Of a stretch of DNA of 64,000 nucleotides, positions 7,925 through 16,015 are shown in pieces. The position numbers and the translations under genes were made by a program. Source of the DNA: an uncultured Methanobrevibacter sp. Its GTDB lineage: Archaea; Methanobacteriota; Methanobacteria; Methanobacteriales; Methanobacteriaceae. Numbering within the stretch: the stretch's first letter is position 1; every line of letters begins with the position of its first letter. The notes under the pieces were generated by a model. It was not told the origin of the DNA and ran no database searches. It saw nothing but the letters and a program-made list of their open reading frames with translations. The stretch is taken from positions 62,001-126,000 of the forward strand of contig OMVY01000005.1 in assembly GCA_900314635.1 (NCBI GenBank), in the 5' to 3' direction.

Positions 7925-8770
7925 TTATGATTGCTGCTTGTAAGTGTATTCAAGCAGTCTTCCGACATGACGAGTTTCAAAGAACATGTCTTTTTTAGCC
8001 ATGACTATAATAATTGCAACCACTGTTATCACTATTGTCTCCAGACACTTTGTTTCAGGAGTCAAAGCTATTTTCTCCTGCATGAAATTGACGAAGAGAT
8101 GGAATATCATGCAAGCCAATATCGAACGGTCGCTTTCAAGATAGACCCATGTAATGACAAATCCCATAGGGATTCCGCTTACAAAAAAGTTTATCACATA
8201 AAGGGGATTAACCATAAGTCCTGCCTGATATGTTCCTGAAATAAAGATTAAAGGAAAATGCCAGAAAGACCATAGCACTCCAAAAATCATTGATTCCCAA
8301 AACCAGTTCATATAGTTACCAATAGAATCCTCACAGTATCCTTTCCATCCCACTTCCTCAATTATTGAAGCAACAGTAATTGTAATGAATGCTCCGGCTA
8401 TTCCAACACCAGTAAAAGAAAAGCTTTCGGTAAAGGAAAACTGGCTAAGTGGCTGTCCAAAGGCTAGAGACAAGAGGATAGAACAGACTATTACTATTGC
8501 AAATACAATCACAGCCCAAACTACATTCAGCCATTTTACTTTGTAAAAACCGATAATCTTATTCTTAAAGTCCTGCTTAAGCAGATCTGAGTCTGACACC
8601 ATAATGAAAACTGTAGACACAATAGCTGGAGCCATAAGGCCTATCAGCATGAGCAATGGGCTGATGCTTTCCGGCAAAAAGATTGCAGGAATCCAAAATA
8701 TCCATGTAAAAACATATGCCAGAGCAAAAAAGAGAACAGGTTTATATTTGTAGTGTTCTGTATTGTTCAT
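7925..8770 (-). CDS. CPBP family intramembrane glutamic metalloprotease (Abi/CAAX-like)
   Basis: 281 residues with about eight hydrophobic segments. The CPBP motifs are present: EEVGWKGY (about residues 134-141; EExxxR-type motif with K in place of the usual R), then FWHFPLIF (about 168-175, catalytic His) and a third membrane motif near HLFVNFMQ. These proteins cleave substrates within the membrane. In bacteria some process prenylated peptides or bacteriocin-like peptides. The ATG overlaps the TGA of the upstream TetR gene (ATGA), so the pair is co-translated and likely autoregulated. Confidence 0.88.
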   Translation of the reverse strand: MNNTEHYKYKPVLFFALAYVFTWIFWIPAIFLPESISPLLMLIGLMAPAIVSTVFIMVSDSDLLKQDFKNKIIGFYKVKWLNVVWAVIVFAIVIVCSILLSLAFGQPLSQFSFTESFSFTGVGIAGAFITITVASIIEEVGWKGYCEDSIGNYMNWFWESMIFGVLWSFWHFPLIFISGTYQAGLMVNPLYVINFFVSGIPMGFVITWVYLESDRSILACMIFHLFVNFMQEKIALTPETKCLETIVITVVAIIIVMAKKDMFFETRHVGRLLEYTYKQQS

Positions 8771-9381
8771 TCTACTGCCTCCATATCACTTTTGTCAATC
8801 AGGTCGTAAATGAAACTCATTGTTCCGTTTTTTGCCCCCAGAAGTTTTTCAGTTATGTCTATAAAGACGTGAATGTCCTGTTCACTAAATGCGCCTTCAT
8901 TAAAGGTGCCATCGCTGAGGATGAGGAGCATCTTAACGCGCTCGGTTATATTGTCGCATTTGAAGATCCCTTCGTCCACTCCCTCTTTTATGACTTCGGA
9001 TAAAAGCGGGGTAAGGGTATCAATCAGTTTATTTCTAACCTTATGGTGCATTAACACATTTTCTCCCTTGAAAAGTGTGTTCTTTATGGGCTGTTCTGCT
9101 TCGGTAGGTTTCATTGATGCAAGTATCCCGATTATTTTTTGAGGTACGGGAATATCAGTTTGGATAATCTGTTTCGCCATTTCGGTCTCACTATCAATCA
9201 TCATGTCTATGACTTCTTCAAGCATCTGTTCTTTGCTTTGGAAATAGTAGTAGTATGTGCCTTTAGCTATTTGTGCTTTTTCTATGATTTCGTCAACACT
9301 GGTGTTCTCATATCCTCGTGTGATAAACATGTCATAACCTATCTTCAACAGCATTTTTTTCCTTTTTTCACCTTTTTTCAT
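8767..9381 (-). CDS. TetR/AcrR family transcriptional regulator
   Basis: 204 residues. The N-terminal helix-turn-helix is clear: FITRGYENTSVDEIIEKAQI, then AKGTYYYYFQSKEQMLEEV (about residues 18-57), a textbook TetR DNA-binding domain. The C-terminal ligand-binding half is divergent as usual. Start chosen because GGAGGC lies five bases before the ATG. It is the first gene of an operon with the CPBP protease. A perfect palindrome about 60 bp upstream is a probable operator, implying autorepression. Confidence 0.92.
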   Translation of the reverse strand: MKKGEKRKKMLLKIGYDMFITRGYENTSVDEIIEKAQIAKGTYYYYFQSKEQMLEEVIDMMIDSETEMAKQIIQTDIPVPQKIIGILASMKPTEAEQPIKNTLFKGENVLMHHKVRNKLIDTLTPLLSEVIKEGVDEGIFKCDNITERVKMLLILSDGTFNEGAFSEQDIHVFIDITEKLLGAKNGTMSFIYDLIDKSDMEAVE

Positions 9382-9402
9382 ATTTTGCCTCCAATAGACT
9401 AG

Positions 9403-9818
9403 AGTTTATAATTAACTTAATATTCTTGTCAATAATTTTTCGACTATTAGTCGGTTTTTGTTTTCAATACTACTATAAACCTCATAGTATATAAACCTAT
9501 TCACTAAGATTATGGCGAATAAAGATGGTTTATAAGATATTTTCATTTAATCAAATAATTGCTTAAAATCCTTGTTTAACTTTTTTTGATAATGATTGCT
9601 GCAATATTATTTTTTTAGAAAAAATTCATAAGATTTATTAAAAACCTTAACTAAAATATGATTATAAACATATTGGGGTGAGCTGTTTTTATTAATAAGA
9701 AAATTTTTGAATATATTTGCTATTTTTGATTCTGAATTTTCTATAAGTTATCCGGGCTATTTTTCGACTCCATATGTCATTATTAAAAATCAACATATTA
9801 ATTTAAAGAGGTTAAATC
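9403..9818. other. Divergent intergenic region with promoters for the TetR operon and the helicase operon
   Basis: About 415 bp without a convincing gene. It holds the TetR palindrome on the left. At 9662-9678 it has TTATAAACATAT-TT-GGGG, whose 12-bp core also occurs before the mcrB-like gene (2224-2235), and AGAGGTT five bases before the ATG of the helicase gene at 9819. A frame without stops from about 9686 into the helicase leader has no start codon, and I do not call it. Confidence 0.5.
9441..9453. promoter_or_regulatory. Palindrome CGACTATTAGTCG, probable TetR operator
   Basis: CGACTA-T-TAGTCG is a perfect 13-bp palindrome about 60 bp upstream of the TetR start. Its GACTA/TAGTC arms have the size and symmetry of TetR-family sites, and a TATA-like TTATAAAC on the minus strand lies between it and the gene. 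Confidence 0.55.
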
Positions 9819-12800
9819 ATGGCAATCGAATCAGATCATGAAGGGATTAACTTGAATGATGAGCAAAAGTTCGTTGTTGAATATGAAGGCGACAAATATT
9901 TAAGCGTTCAGGCAGGACCAGGTTCTGGAAAAACACGTGTGCTTGTTGAGAAAGTAAAATATATGGTAAAGGAGAAGGAGAATCCGGAAGACCCAAATTC
10001 CTTCTTAATAATCACTTTCACTGAAAAGGCAGCTGAAGAGTTAAGGGACAGATTGATTGATGGGGATATTGATGCAAGTGATGTTCAGAAGATGCACATA
10101 TCCACAATACATTCCTTCTGTCTAAAGCTCCTTGAAGCAACTGGAACTGTCGGATTGGATGTTATTGCTGAAGGGGACAAATTCAACCTGTTCATTAAGA
10201 AACATTTAAAGGACCTTGGATTTGGAGATGACTTGAATATCCGCAACAATGACATCAATAATATAATTGACAAATACAATGAATATTCCACTTTTAATGT
10301 TGACACTAAGGGATTAGTGAAATACCTTGAGGAAAATTTCCCTGTTAATCCTGAAGTATTTGATTTCATACATAAATATATGGAAGAGAATGACGGAGAA
10401 TTCCCAGTAGATGAAATAAAAGATAATGAAGTATACAAAGAATCCCTTAAGAATGCAAAATACATACAAATTGCCAGATCATATGAATTGTACTTGGATT
10501 TATTGAAAAGAGAAAATGCAGTTGATTTCAATCAAATGCAGTTCAAGGCTTTGGAAAAGATGAATGAAGGGTACATGCCTGTATACACAAATATATTGAT
10601 TGATGAGTTCCAGGACACAGACCCTGTTCAAATGGAAATATTCAAGAAATTCATAGAAAACCCAAAGACTAATTCTTTGACTGTTGTAGGGGACATAAAT
10701 CAAAGTATTTATGGATTCAGAGGTTCTAACAAAGATTATTTCAAGGAACTGATTGAATTATATCCTGATAAATTCATAGAAAGAGAATTATCAACAAATT
10801 ACCGTTCAACTGAAGAGATAATCGATTTGACTCACGACTTTATTTTGCCTCATTATGATTCTCCAAATCCCAAGGATTCTTCAAAAAATTTAAAACCTGA
10901 ATGCGGAAGCAAAAAGCATAATGACGTTTACTATATGGTCAGTGAAAACGGCAAGTCTGAAGCGGAAAACATTCTGGAAATCATCAAATACATTCAGGCT
11001 GATGAAAGGATGAACTTATCAGACATCGGAATATTGTCACGTTCAGTCAGACCAAATGCATCCTCATGTTTCAAGGAATTACTGGAGTTATTGGAAAAGA
11101 ATGACATTAACTACCAAATAATCGGAATTGGAGATTTGGAGGATAATGAAGAACTGAAATACGTATTGACCTTGATGTATCATTTAATCCAGGATGATGA
11201 TCCTTATTACACTTTTGTTCCAAGTGAAACTGATGATTGGCTTAATTTAAGAACTTTGACTGGTGCAAATGAGAATAAAGTGCTCTTTGAACTTTCAGAT
11301 GAAACAAAAGAAAAGTTAAATAAAGTATGGGCTGACTTTGAAGAGGCTGTAATTGAGGCAGATGGTGAAGTATGTAATGAAAGTCCAAGAAGTTGGGGAC
11401 AAATTGATGAATATGGAAAAATATTTAAAAACAAGCCTCAAGAACGCCAGAAAGGCGTATTCAGTCGTGTCGAAAAGCCAATCCTTTCAGATGAAAACCT
11501 GATTGATTATGGCGTTACAGATGAAAGGGACTTGGAGTTCTTCCATGCCTTGAATGATTTGAAAAGAAGGGTCAATGCCGAAAAATACTTTGACAGACCA
11601 CTCATTTCACAGGTCTACTATGAGCTATTGTGTGACATCACAGGCTACTTGACTGAAGACTTGGTAAACAATGAAGAGGAAATCGTAAACAACTTGGCAG
11701 CTATCATACCTTCAATGTCTGTTTATGGTGAAGTGATGTCTGAAAGAAGTCTCAGAGGGGCATTCTGGTTTATCAAGCGTTCCCTTGGAAATCTTGATGC
11801 ATATAAGCCAGACGAGGATGCAGTGCAAATAATGACTGTTCACAAATCAAAAGGAAAAGAATTCCCTGTTGTCATTCTTGCATCATTAAGGGACCCAGTT
11901 CATAGCAGGGATAAGGGATTCCCTTCAGTATTTAGACAGGAAGATGAAACTGTAGTTGATTATACTCCTGATGAATTTTTAGAGTATCCGAGATATGAAG
12001 GAGATGCTGTCGAATCCCATATTCAGGAAGAGGAAAGAGTCATTTATGTTGGAAAAACAAGAGCGGAAGATGAGCTTATCATTTCTAGCATTGTAAAAGA
12101 AAGTGCAGCCGCCCTTGCAAATGCCGTAAATAATCCAACCACTGAAAACATCTTGGCTCTTAACAAGGGTCCGGAACGTATCAATGATGTTATTGAGGAT
12201 AATTTGGACTTCTCTGAAAATTATCATACTAAATTAATCAATCCGGAAAACATTGATATCAACTTGCTTGAACCGGAACACAAGCCTCCAAAAGAGGAAC
12301 TTGTACAGTTAAGCTTCACTGCACTTGAAAACTATAACGAGTGCCCATTCAAGTATAAGTTGCTTGATAAGTTAGGATTCAGCTTCTCAACTAAAAAGGA
12401 AATCGATGACGGTATTTTCATACATTCAGCATTGGAAAGAATCAACAAGAGGATCAAGGCAAAATATCTTGATGAAGACCTCAGCACTGCTGAAATATAT
12501 GATAAGTACATTGGTGATGAGGGAGTGGCTAAAGAGGTTGAAACCTTGTTTGAAAAGGCCAATATAAGGTTCAAGGAAGAAGATCCAGAAAAATATGACA
12601 ATAAACTCCAGACAATCACAAAGGATGTAATCAGATATTACAAGGAAGTCGGTAATCATCTTACCATTATCAACAGCGAATATCCATTCTACATCAGAGG
12701 CAGCAACTATGCATTTTCAGGTGTTGTTGACTTAATCTATGAAAAGGATGGAAAATTAGGAATCCTTGATTATAAGAACACTTCCCTTGTTGGAGAGGAG

Positions 12801-13085
12801 TATTTGAGAAAATACAGAAAGCAGCTTCACTTCTACTTGATGGCATTGCGTGATGAAAACAAGGAATTTGAAGGTCACAATATTGAAGAGATTCAAATTT
12901 ATGCTCTCAAAATCAAGGACAAGAAAAAGATCAATCCATTGATTTCATTCAACATTGATGAGGATTATATTGAAGAATTGAAAAAAGAATTGGAAGAAAC
13001 CGCTCGTAAAATCAAGAATAATGAGTTTGAAGCAAGTTGTGAAGATTGCGAATATTGTCAATTCAAAAAGATTTGTAAAAAGTGA
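9819..13085 (+). CDS. AddAB-like fusion of UvrD/PcrA-type helicase and PD-(D/E)XK nuclease with an iron-sulfur staple
   Basis: 1088 residues. Helicase motifs run in order: Walker A AGPGSGKT (about 32-39), Walker B LIDEFQDTDP (about 259-268), GDINQSIYGFRG (about 291), TVHKSKGKEFPVVIL (about 667) and VIYVGKTRAEDEL (about 740), all typical of superfamily 1A. The C-terminal 260 residues are a RecB/AddB-type nuclease: FSGVVDLIY and GILDYKNTS give the catalytic D and D-x-K. The cysteine in ENYNECPFKYKLL (about 838) plus CEDCEYCQFKKIC near the C-terminus matches the C...CxxCx5C pattern of AddB 4Fe-4S nucleases. It likely processes DNA ends in repair or anti-phage defence. It leads an operon with the next two genes. 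Confidence 0.93.
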   Translation: MAIESDHEGINLNDEQKFVVEYEGDKYLSVQAGPGSGKTRVLVEKVKYMVKEKENPEDPNSFLIITFTEKAAEELRDRLIDGDIDASDVQKMHISTIHSFCLKLLEATGTVGLDVIAEGDKFNLFIKKHLKDLGFGDDLNIRNNDINNIIDKYNEYSTFNVDTKGLVKYLEENFPVNPEVFDFIHKYMEENDGEFPVDEIKDNEVYKESLKNAKYIQIARSYELYLDLLKRENAVDFNQMQFKALEKMNEGYMPVYTNILIDEFQDTDPVQMEIFKKFIENPKTNSLTVVGDINQSIYGFRGSNKDYFKELIELYPDKFIERELSTNYRSTEEIIDLTHDFILPHYDSPNPKDSSKNLKPECGSKKHNDVYYMVSENGKSEAENILEIIKYIQADERMNLSDIGILSRSVRPNASSCFKELLELLEKNDINYQIIGIGDLEDNEELKYVLTLMYHLIQDDDPYYTFVPSETDDWLNLRTLTGANENKVLFELSDETKEKLNKVWADFEEAVIEADGEVCNESPRSWGQIDEYGKIFKNKPQERQKGVFSRVEKPILSDENLIDYGVTDERDLEFFHALNDLKRRVNAEKYFDRPLISQVYYELLCDITGYLTEDLVNNEEEIVNNLAAIIPSMSVYGEVMSERSLRGAFWFIKRSLGNLDAYKPDEDAVQIMTVHKSKGKEFPVVILASLRDPVHSRDKGFPSVFRQEDETVVDYTPDEFLEYPRYEGDAVESHIQEEERVIYVGKTRAEDELIISSIVKESAAALANAVNNPTTENILALNKGPERINDVIEDNLDFSENYHTKLINPENIDINLLEPEHKPPKEELVQLSFTALENYNECPFKYKLLDKLGFSFSTKKEIDDGIFIHSALERINKRIKAKYLDEDLSTAEIYDKYIGDEGVAKEVETLFEKANIRFKEEDPEKYDNKLQTITKDVIRYYKEVGNHLTIINSEYPFYIRGSNYAFSGVVDLIYEKDGKLGILDYKNTSLVGEEYLRKYRKQLHFYLMALRDENKEFEGHNIEEIQIYALKIKDKKKINPLISFNIDEDYIEELKKELEETARKIKNNEFEASCEDCEYCQFKKICKK

Positions 13086-13108
13086 TTTTATAATCACTTT
13101 TTTATTTT
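13077..13108 (+). terminator. Hairpin plus T run at the end of the helicase-nuclease gene
   Basis: AAAAGTGATT, loop, AATCACTTTT forms a stem of about 11 bp that overlaps the stop codon, followed by TTTTATTTT. The next gene starts only 35 bp further on with its own ribosome binding site, so this may attenuate rather than end transcription. Confidence 0.55.
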
Positions 13109-13119
13109 AAGGTGATTTT

Positions 13120-13935
13120 ATGAAAATTATTAGTTGGAATTGTGCAGGTAAATTTAGAGAAGATTATGAGGAAATTTTTAAACAAGATGCAGACATTTAT
13201 GTAATTCCTGAATGTGAAGACCCTGATGCGAAATATGCAAAATACAAAGAATACAAAGAATTTGTATATGATTTTGCAGGAGAAAACGTTTTTTGGGATG
13301 GAGATTTTCATTATAAAGGTTTGGGAGTATTTGTAAATAAAGATCTTACTGTAGAAGAAATAGATACCAAAGGCCCATATAAACACTTCATGGCCTTTAA
13401 AATAGAAAATTCCTTTTATTTATTAGCTGTTTGGGCAATGAATAAAGACAAGGAACTAGGTTTGCCTCCATATGTGGAAATGATTCATGACTTTTTAGAT
13501 GAGAATAAGGATGAAGAGTTATTTGATGGAACTCCAATAATCATGTGTGGAGATTTCAATAGCAGCGCTGTATTCAATTCTAAACATACTTATAAACGCA
13601 CACATAGGGATATTTACGGAAATCCTAAAAATCATGATTATCTTGATTGTAAATTAAATGACATGGGATTATTTAGTGTATATCATGAATTAACTGGTGA
13701 AGAAAGTGGAAATGAAAAACAAATGACTTTTTTCCAAGCTAGGCATATAGACGATCCTTACCATCTTGATTATGTGTATACCAATAAAGAAATAATTGAT
13801 AAGACAACTCTCATAAGCAATGGAAATAAAGTTAAAGATTTGCCTAATGAATTTGAAATATTGCCTAGAGATGATTGGATTAGCATTAGTGACCATTTGC
13901 CACTTGTCTTTAAATTTGATGAAAAATCACTATAA
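13120..13935 (+). CDS. Endonuclease/exonuclease/phosphatase (EEP) family protein
   Basis: 271 residues. EEP landmarks are clear: the N-terminal ISWNCAGKF (Asn of the metal site), IPECEDPD (the metal-binding Glu at about 36), IMCGDFNSS (about 145-153, catalytic D and N), HLDYVYTN, and the C-terminal SDHLPLVF (D-H pair). EEP enzymes hydrolyse phosphodiesters in DNA, RNA or small molecules. The substrate here is unknown. AAGGTG lies five bases before the ATG. The location directly after a helicase-nuclease and before a HAD-like protein suggests a nucleic-acid role. Confidence 0.88.
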   Translation: MKIISWNCAGKFREDYEEIFKQDADIYVIPECEDPDAKYAKYKEYKEFVYDFAGENVFWDGDFHYKGLGVFVNKDLTVEEIDTKGPYKHFMAFKIENSFYLLAVWAMNKDKELGLPPYVEMIHDFLDENKDEELFDGTPIIMCGDFNSSAVFNSKHTYKRTHRDIYGNPKNHDYLDCKLNDMGLFSVYHELTGEESGNEKQMTFFQARHIDDPYHLDYVYTNKEIIDKTTLISNGNKVKDLPNEFEILPRDDWISISDHLPLVFKFDEKSL

Positions 13936-13947
13936 GGAGATAATTAA

Positions 13948-14484
13948 TTGAAAAAGAAATGTCCGGGATGTGGCAATGTAGTTGAAACCGAAGATGATTA
14001 TTGTAAAAAATGTGGAACACAATTAATTGAAACAAAAGACTTTCAATGTGATGACCTGGAAGAAAAATTAACCATTGAAAAAGACAAAATCATTCTTCTA
14101 GACTTGAATTACACATTAATATCCAATTCAAAAGAATCATTTGGTCCATATCCAAGTAGAATTTACAGACAGGAATATGAAACAGAGCTCATTGATTTAA
14201 TTAAGGATAATTATGTCATTTTAATCACTGCAAGACCTTATAAGTATTCTTATAGAACTTTAGCCCATTTAAAAGAAAAAACAGGTTTTGTTCCCGATGA
14301 AAGCTATTGGAATTTTGATGATCATTATCCTCAGGATCTTAAGGAATACTGGATGAAAGAGGAGATTATTCCAAAGCATGGAAACGACATGACTAAATAT
14401 CTAGCTATTGAATCCAATGATAAAACTCGTAGGATGTATAGGAAACTAGGAGTAAAAGCAAGAAGAAAACAATGCTTTATTTAA
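13948..14484 (+). CDS. Zinc-ribbon protein fused to a HAD-like domain
   Basis: 178 residues from a TTG start with GGAG five to nine bases upstream. Residues 5-24 are a zinc ribbon (CPGC...CKKC). The rest resembles a small HAD-superfamily phosphatase or 5'-nucleotidase-like domain: IILLDLNYTLIS for motif I (D-x-N instead of the usual D-x-D) and VILITARPY for motif II. The second Asp of motif I is replaced by Asn, so activity is uncertain. It lies 12 bp after the EEP gene and so shares its operon. A polynucleotide 3'-phosphatase-like role is possible but unproven. Confidence 0.72.
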   Translation: MKKKCPGCGNVVETEDDYCKKCGTQLIETKDFQCDDLEEKLTIEKDKIILLDLNYTLISNSKESFGPYPSRIYRQEYETELIDLIKDNYVILITARPYKYSYRTLAHLKEKTGFVPDESYWNFDDHYPQDLKEYWMKEEIIPKHGNDMTKYLAIESNDKTRRMYRKLGVKARRKQCFI

Positions 14485-14646
14485 GAGATAATTCTTTAGA
14501 AAGCATGAATAAGATATAGGAAATGGTTTTTATTTATGTAAGCTTGACATTTATGCCCCGGTAAAGATTTTGGAGAAATTCAAGGAAGTTACAAGTTAAA
14601 AATCCATTTCCAATTCAATTATTTTGACTTTTATAAATCTAAAAGA

Positions 14647-15420
14647 CTATAACATAGAGAGAAATATTAAAACCAATATTAAAATGATTATTACTCCAAT
14701 TATATATGGCAATATATGTTCTCTTTTAATTTGGTCTTCTGCTCTAATAATCACATTTTCAATATCCTGTGTAGGGTAATTAAGTGCAATATAATTTAAT
14801 TTTTCAGGATCCTGTTTGATATCAGAAACATCAAATTTATCATACAAAACCCTTATAACTTCAGTACTGCACCCTCCTAACAAATCGAGGCTCTTGTCGA
14901 CATATATTCCTTTTTCTTCTCTTTCAAGTCTCTCTCTTTCAAGCCTTTCTCTTTCAAGTCTCTCTCTTTCAAGTCTCTCTCTTTCAAGTCTCTCTCTTTC
15001 AAGCCTTTTCTCTTTTAATTTGTTCCTCTGCCCTAATATCGCATTTTCAATATCTTTTGTAGGATAATTAAGTGCAATAAAATTTAATTTTTCAGACGTA
15101 TATTTAATATTAAAAACAAGAGGAAATTCATCATATATAATCCTTAAAACTCCAGCACTGCACCCTCTTAACAAATCGAGGCTCTTTTCAACATATATTC
15201 CTTTTTCTTCTCTTTTACGTATTTCTATTACACGTCTTTCTCTTACAGGCCTTCCTCTTACAGGTCTTTCTCTTACAGGCCTTCCTCTTACAGGTCTTTC
15301 TCTTCCAATTCTTTCTCTTACAGGTCTTTCTCTTACAGGCCTTCCTCTTACAGGTCTTTCTCTTCCAATTCTTTCTCCATTATATACCCTGTTGGCTAAT
15401 CTCCTTAATTCATCACCCAA
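14647..15420 (-). CDS. Internally duplicated membrane protein with two kinds of charged 5-residue repeats
   Basis: 257 residues with a regular plan. Residues 18-63 are Arg/Pro-rich repeats (VRERP, VRGRP, IGRER). Residues 71-130 are module 1 (EEKGIYVEKSLDLLRGCSAG to LNYPTKDIENAIL). Residues 136-168 are Leu/Glu/Arg repeats (LERER). Residues 168-227 are module 2, about 60% identical to module 1 by eye. Residues 236-256 are a C-terminal membrane helix. Both repeat zones are built of 15-bp DNA units and can change length without frameshift. The charged repeats should be cytoplasmic with a tail anchor. I do not recognise the module. Confidence 0.75.
   Translation of the reverse strand: MGDELRRLANRVYNGERIGRERPVRGRPVRERPVRERIGRERPVRGRPVRERPVRGRPVRERRVIEIRKREEKGIYVEKSLDLLRGCSAGVLRIIYDEFPLVFNIKYTSEKLNFIALNYPTKDIENAILGQRNKLKEKRLERERLERERLERERLERERLERERLEREEKGIYVDKSLDLLGGCSTEVIRVLYDKFDVSDIKQDPEKLNYIALNYPTQDIENVIIRAEDQIKREHILPYIIGVIIILILVLIFLSML
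14926..15005. repeat. 15-bp coding repeat array (LERER)
   Basis: Units of the form CTTTCAAGTCTCTCT repeat about five times in tandem inside the minus-strand gene at 14647-15420, with single-base variants (AGTC/AGCC). Confidence 0.85.
15230..15380. repeat. 15-bp coding repeat array (VRERP/VRGRP/IGRER)
   Basis: Units CTTACAGGTCTTTCT, CTTACAGGCCTTCCT and CTTCCAATTCTTTCT alternate about ten times in the N-terminal coding part of the same gene. A larger block of six units is itself partly repeated. Confidence 0.85.
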
Positions 15421-15492
15421 AATTACAACCCCCTATAATAAACCTTATAGAACAACATTACATAATTTTATACATGCAATTCCTGCAATAGA

Positions 15493-15615
15493 TTAAGTTC
15501 TTATCAAAATATCCCTGGTTAAATTTTCATTTGCTGTACCGCATATCCATTTAATATTATGCACTCCATATTCTGAAACGCGTGTACTATAACATCTAGG
15601 ACATCTGACTACCAT
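15493..15615 (-). CDS. 40-residue CxxC microprotein
   Basis: ATG at 15615 with GGGGTTA three bases upstream; stop at 15493. The peptide reads MVVRCPRCYSTRVSEYGVHN and then continues KWICG to a basic tail. It has one CPRC knuckle and a third Cys; a fourth is missing, so it may be a degraded zinc ribbon or may bind metal as a dimer. It lies between the duplicated membrane protein and the giant helicase. Supported by the start signal and composition only. Confidence 0.45.
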   Translation of the reverse strand: MVVRCPRCYSTRVSEYGVHNIKWICGTANENLTRDILIRT

Positions 15616-16015
15616 TTTTAACCCCTACTACTAAACAATCAGGAAAAAGTAAATTTAATATATTTTAGTAAAACTAGCATTTAATAAACATTTGAAAATA
15701 TTAATATCTTTTTCCAATTTTTATTATTTAATGCTTTATTGTTCAAATTATAAAAGGTTTTTCAGTTGATTTTCAATTTCTAACTTTCCATTATGTTAGT
15801 TGAAGACTGACAAGTTTGTTCACCAAATTAGCTATTTTGTGGAGTGTTTTAGCATTCTAGAAGTTGTTACAAAATCAAAAGACTTTTTGTTTTCATGAGT
15901 CTTGTTTTTAAAAACTGATATAAATAACTTAAATCATAATAATATTATAAAAGGGGATATGTTTAAAATAATTTTTCTATTTTTTATATCATCGTCTTTT
16001 TTAGGGGTTTTTAAT
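15616..16015. other. 400-bp AT-rich leader of the giant helicase gene
   Basis: No gene seen. AAAGGGGATATG at about 15950 could begin a 19-residue hydrophobic extension in frame with the helicase, but there the ATG directly abuts the ribosome binding site. AGGGG eight bases before the ATG at 16016 is better placed. Confidence 0.4.

Noticed and set aside
9686-9818. Stop-free stretch upstream of the helicase-nuclease as an N-terminal extension or leader gene
   Set aside because: It has no start codon with a usable ribosome binding site, and the helicase has its own good start at 9819.
14926-15380. Short regular repeats that could be taken for a CRISPR array
   Set aside because: Units are 15 bp, contiguous and in frame with the 257-residue protein; there are no unique spacers.
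15850-15905. Hairpin AAGACT...AGTCTT as a terminator before the giant helicase
   Set aside because: The stem is only 6 bp with a 13-nt loop, too weak to support.
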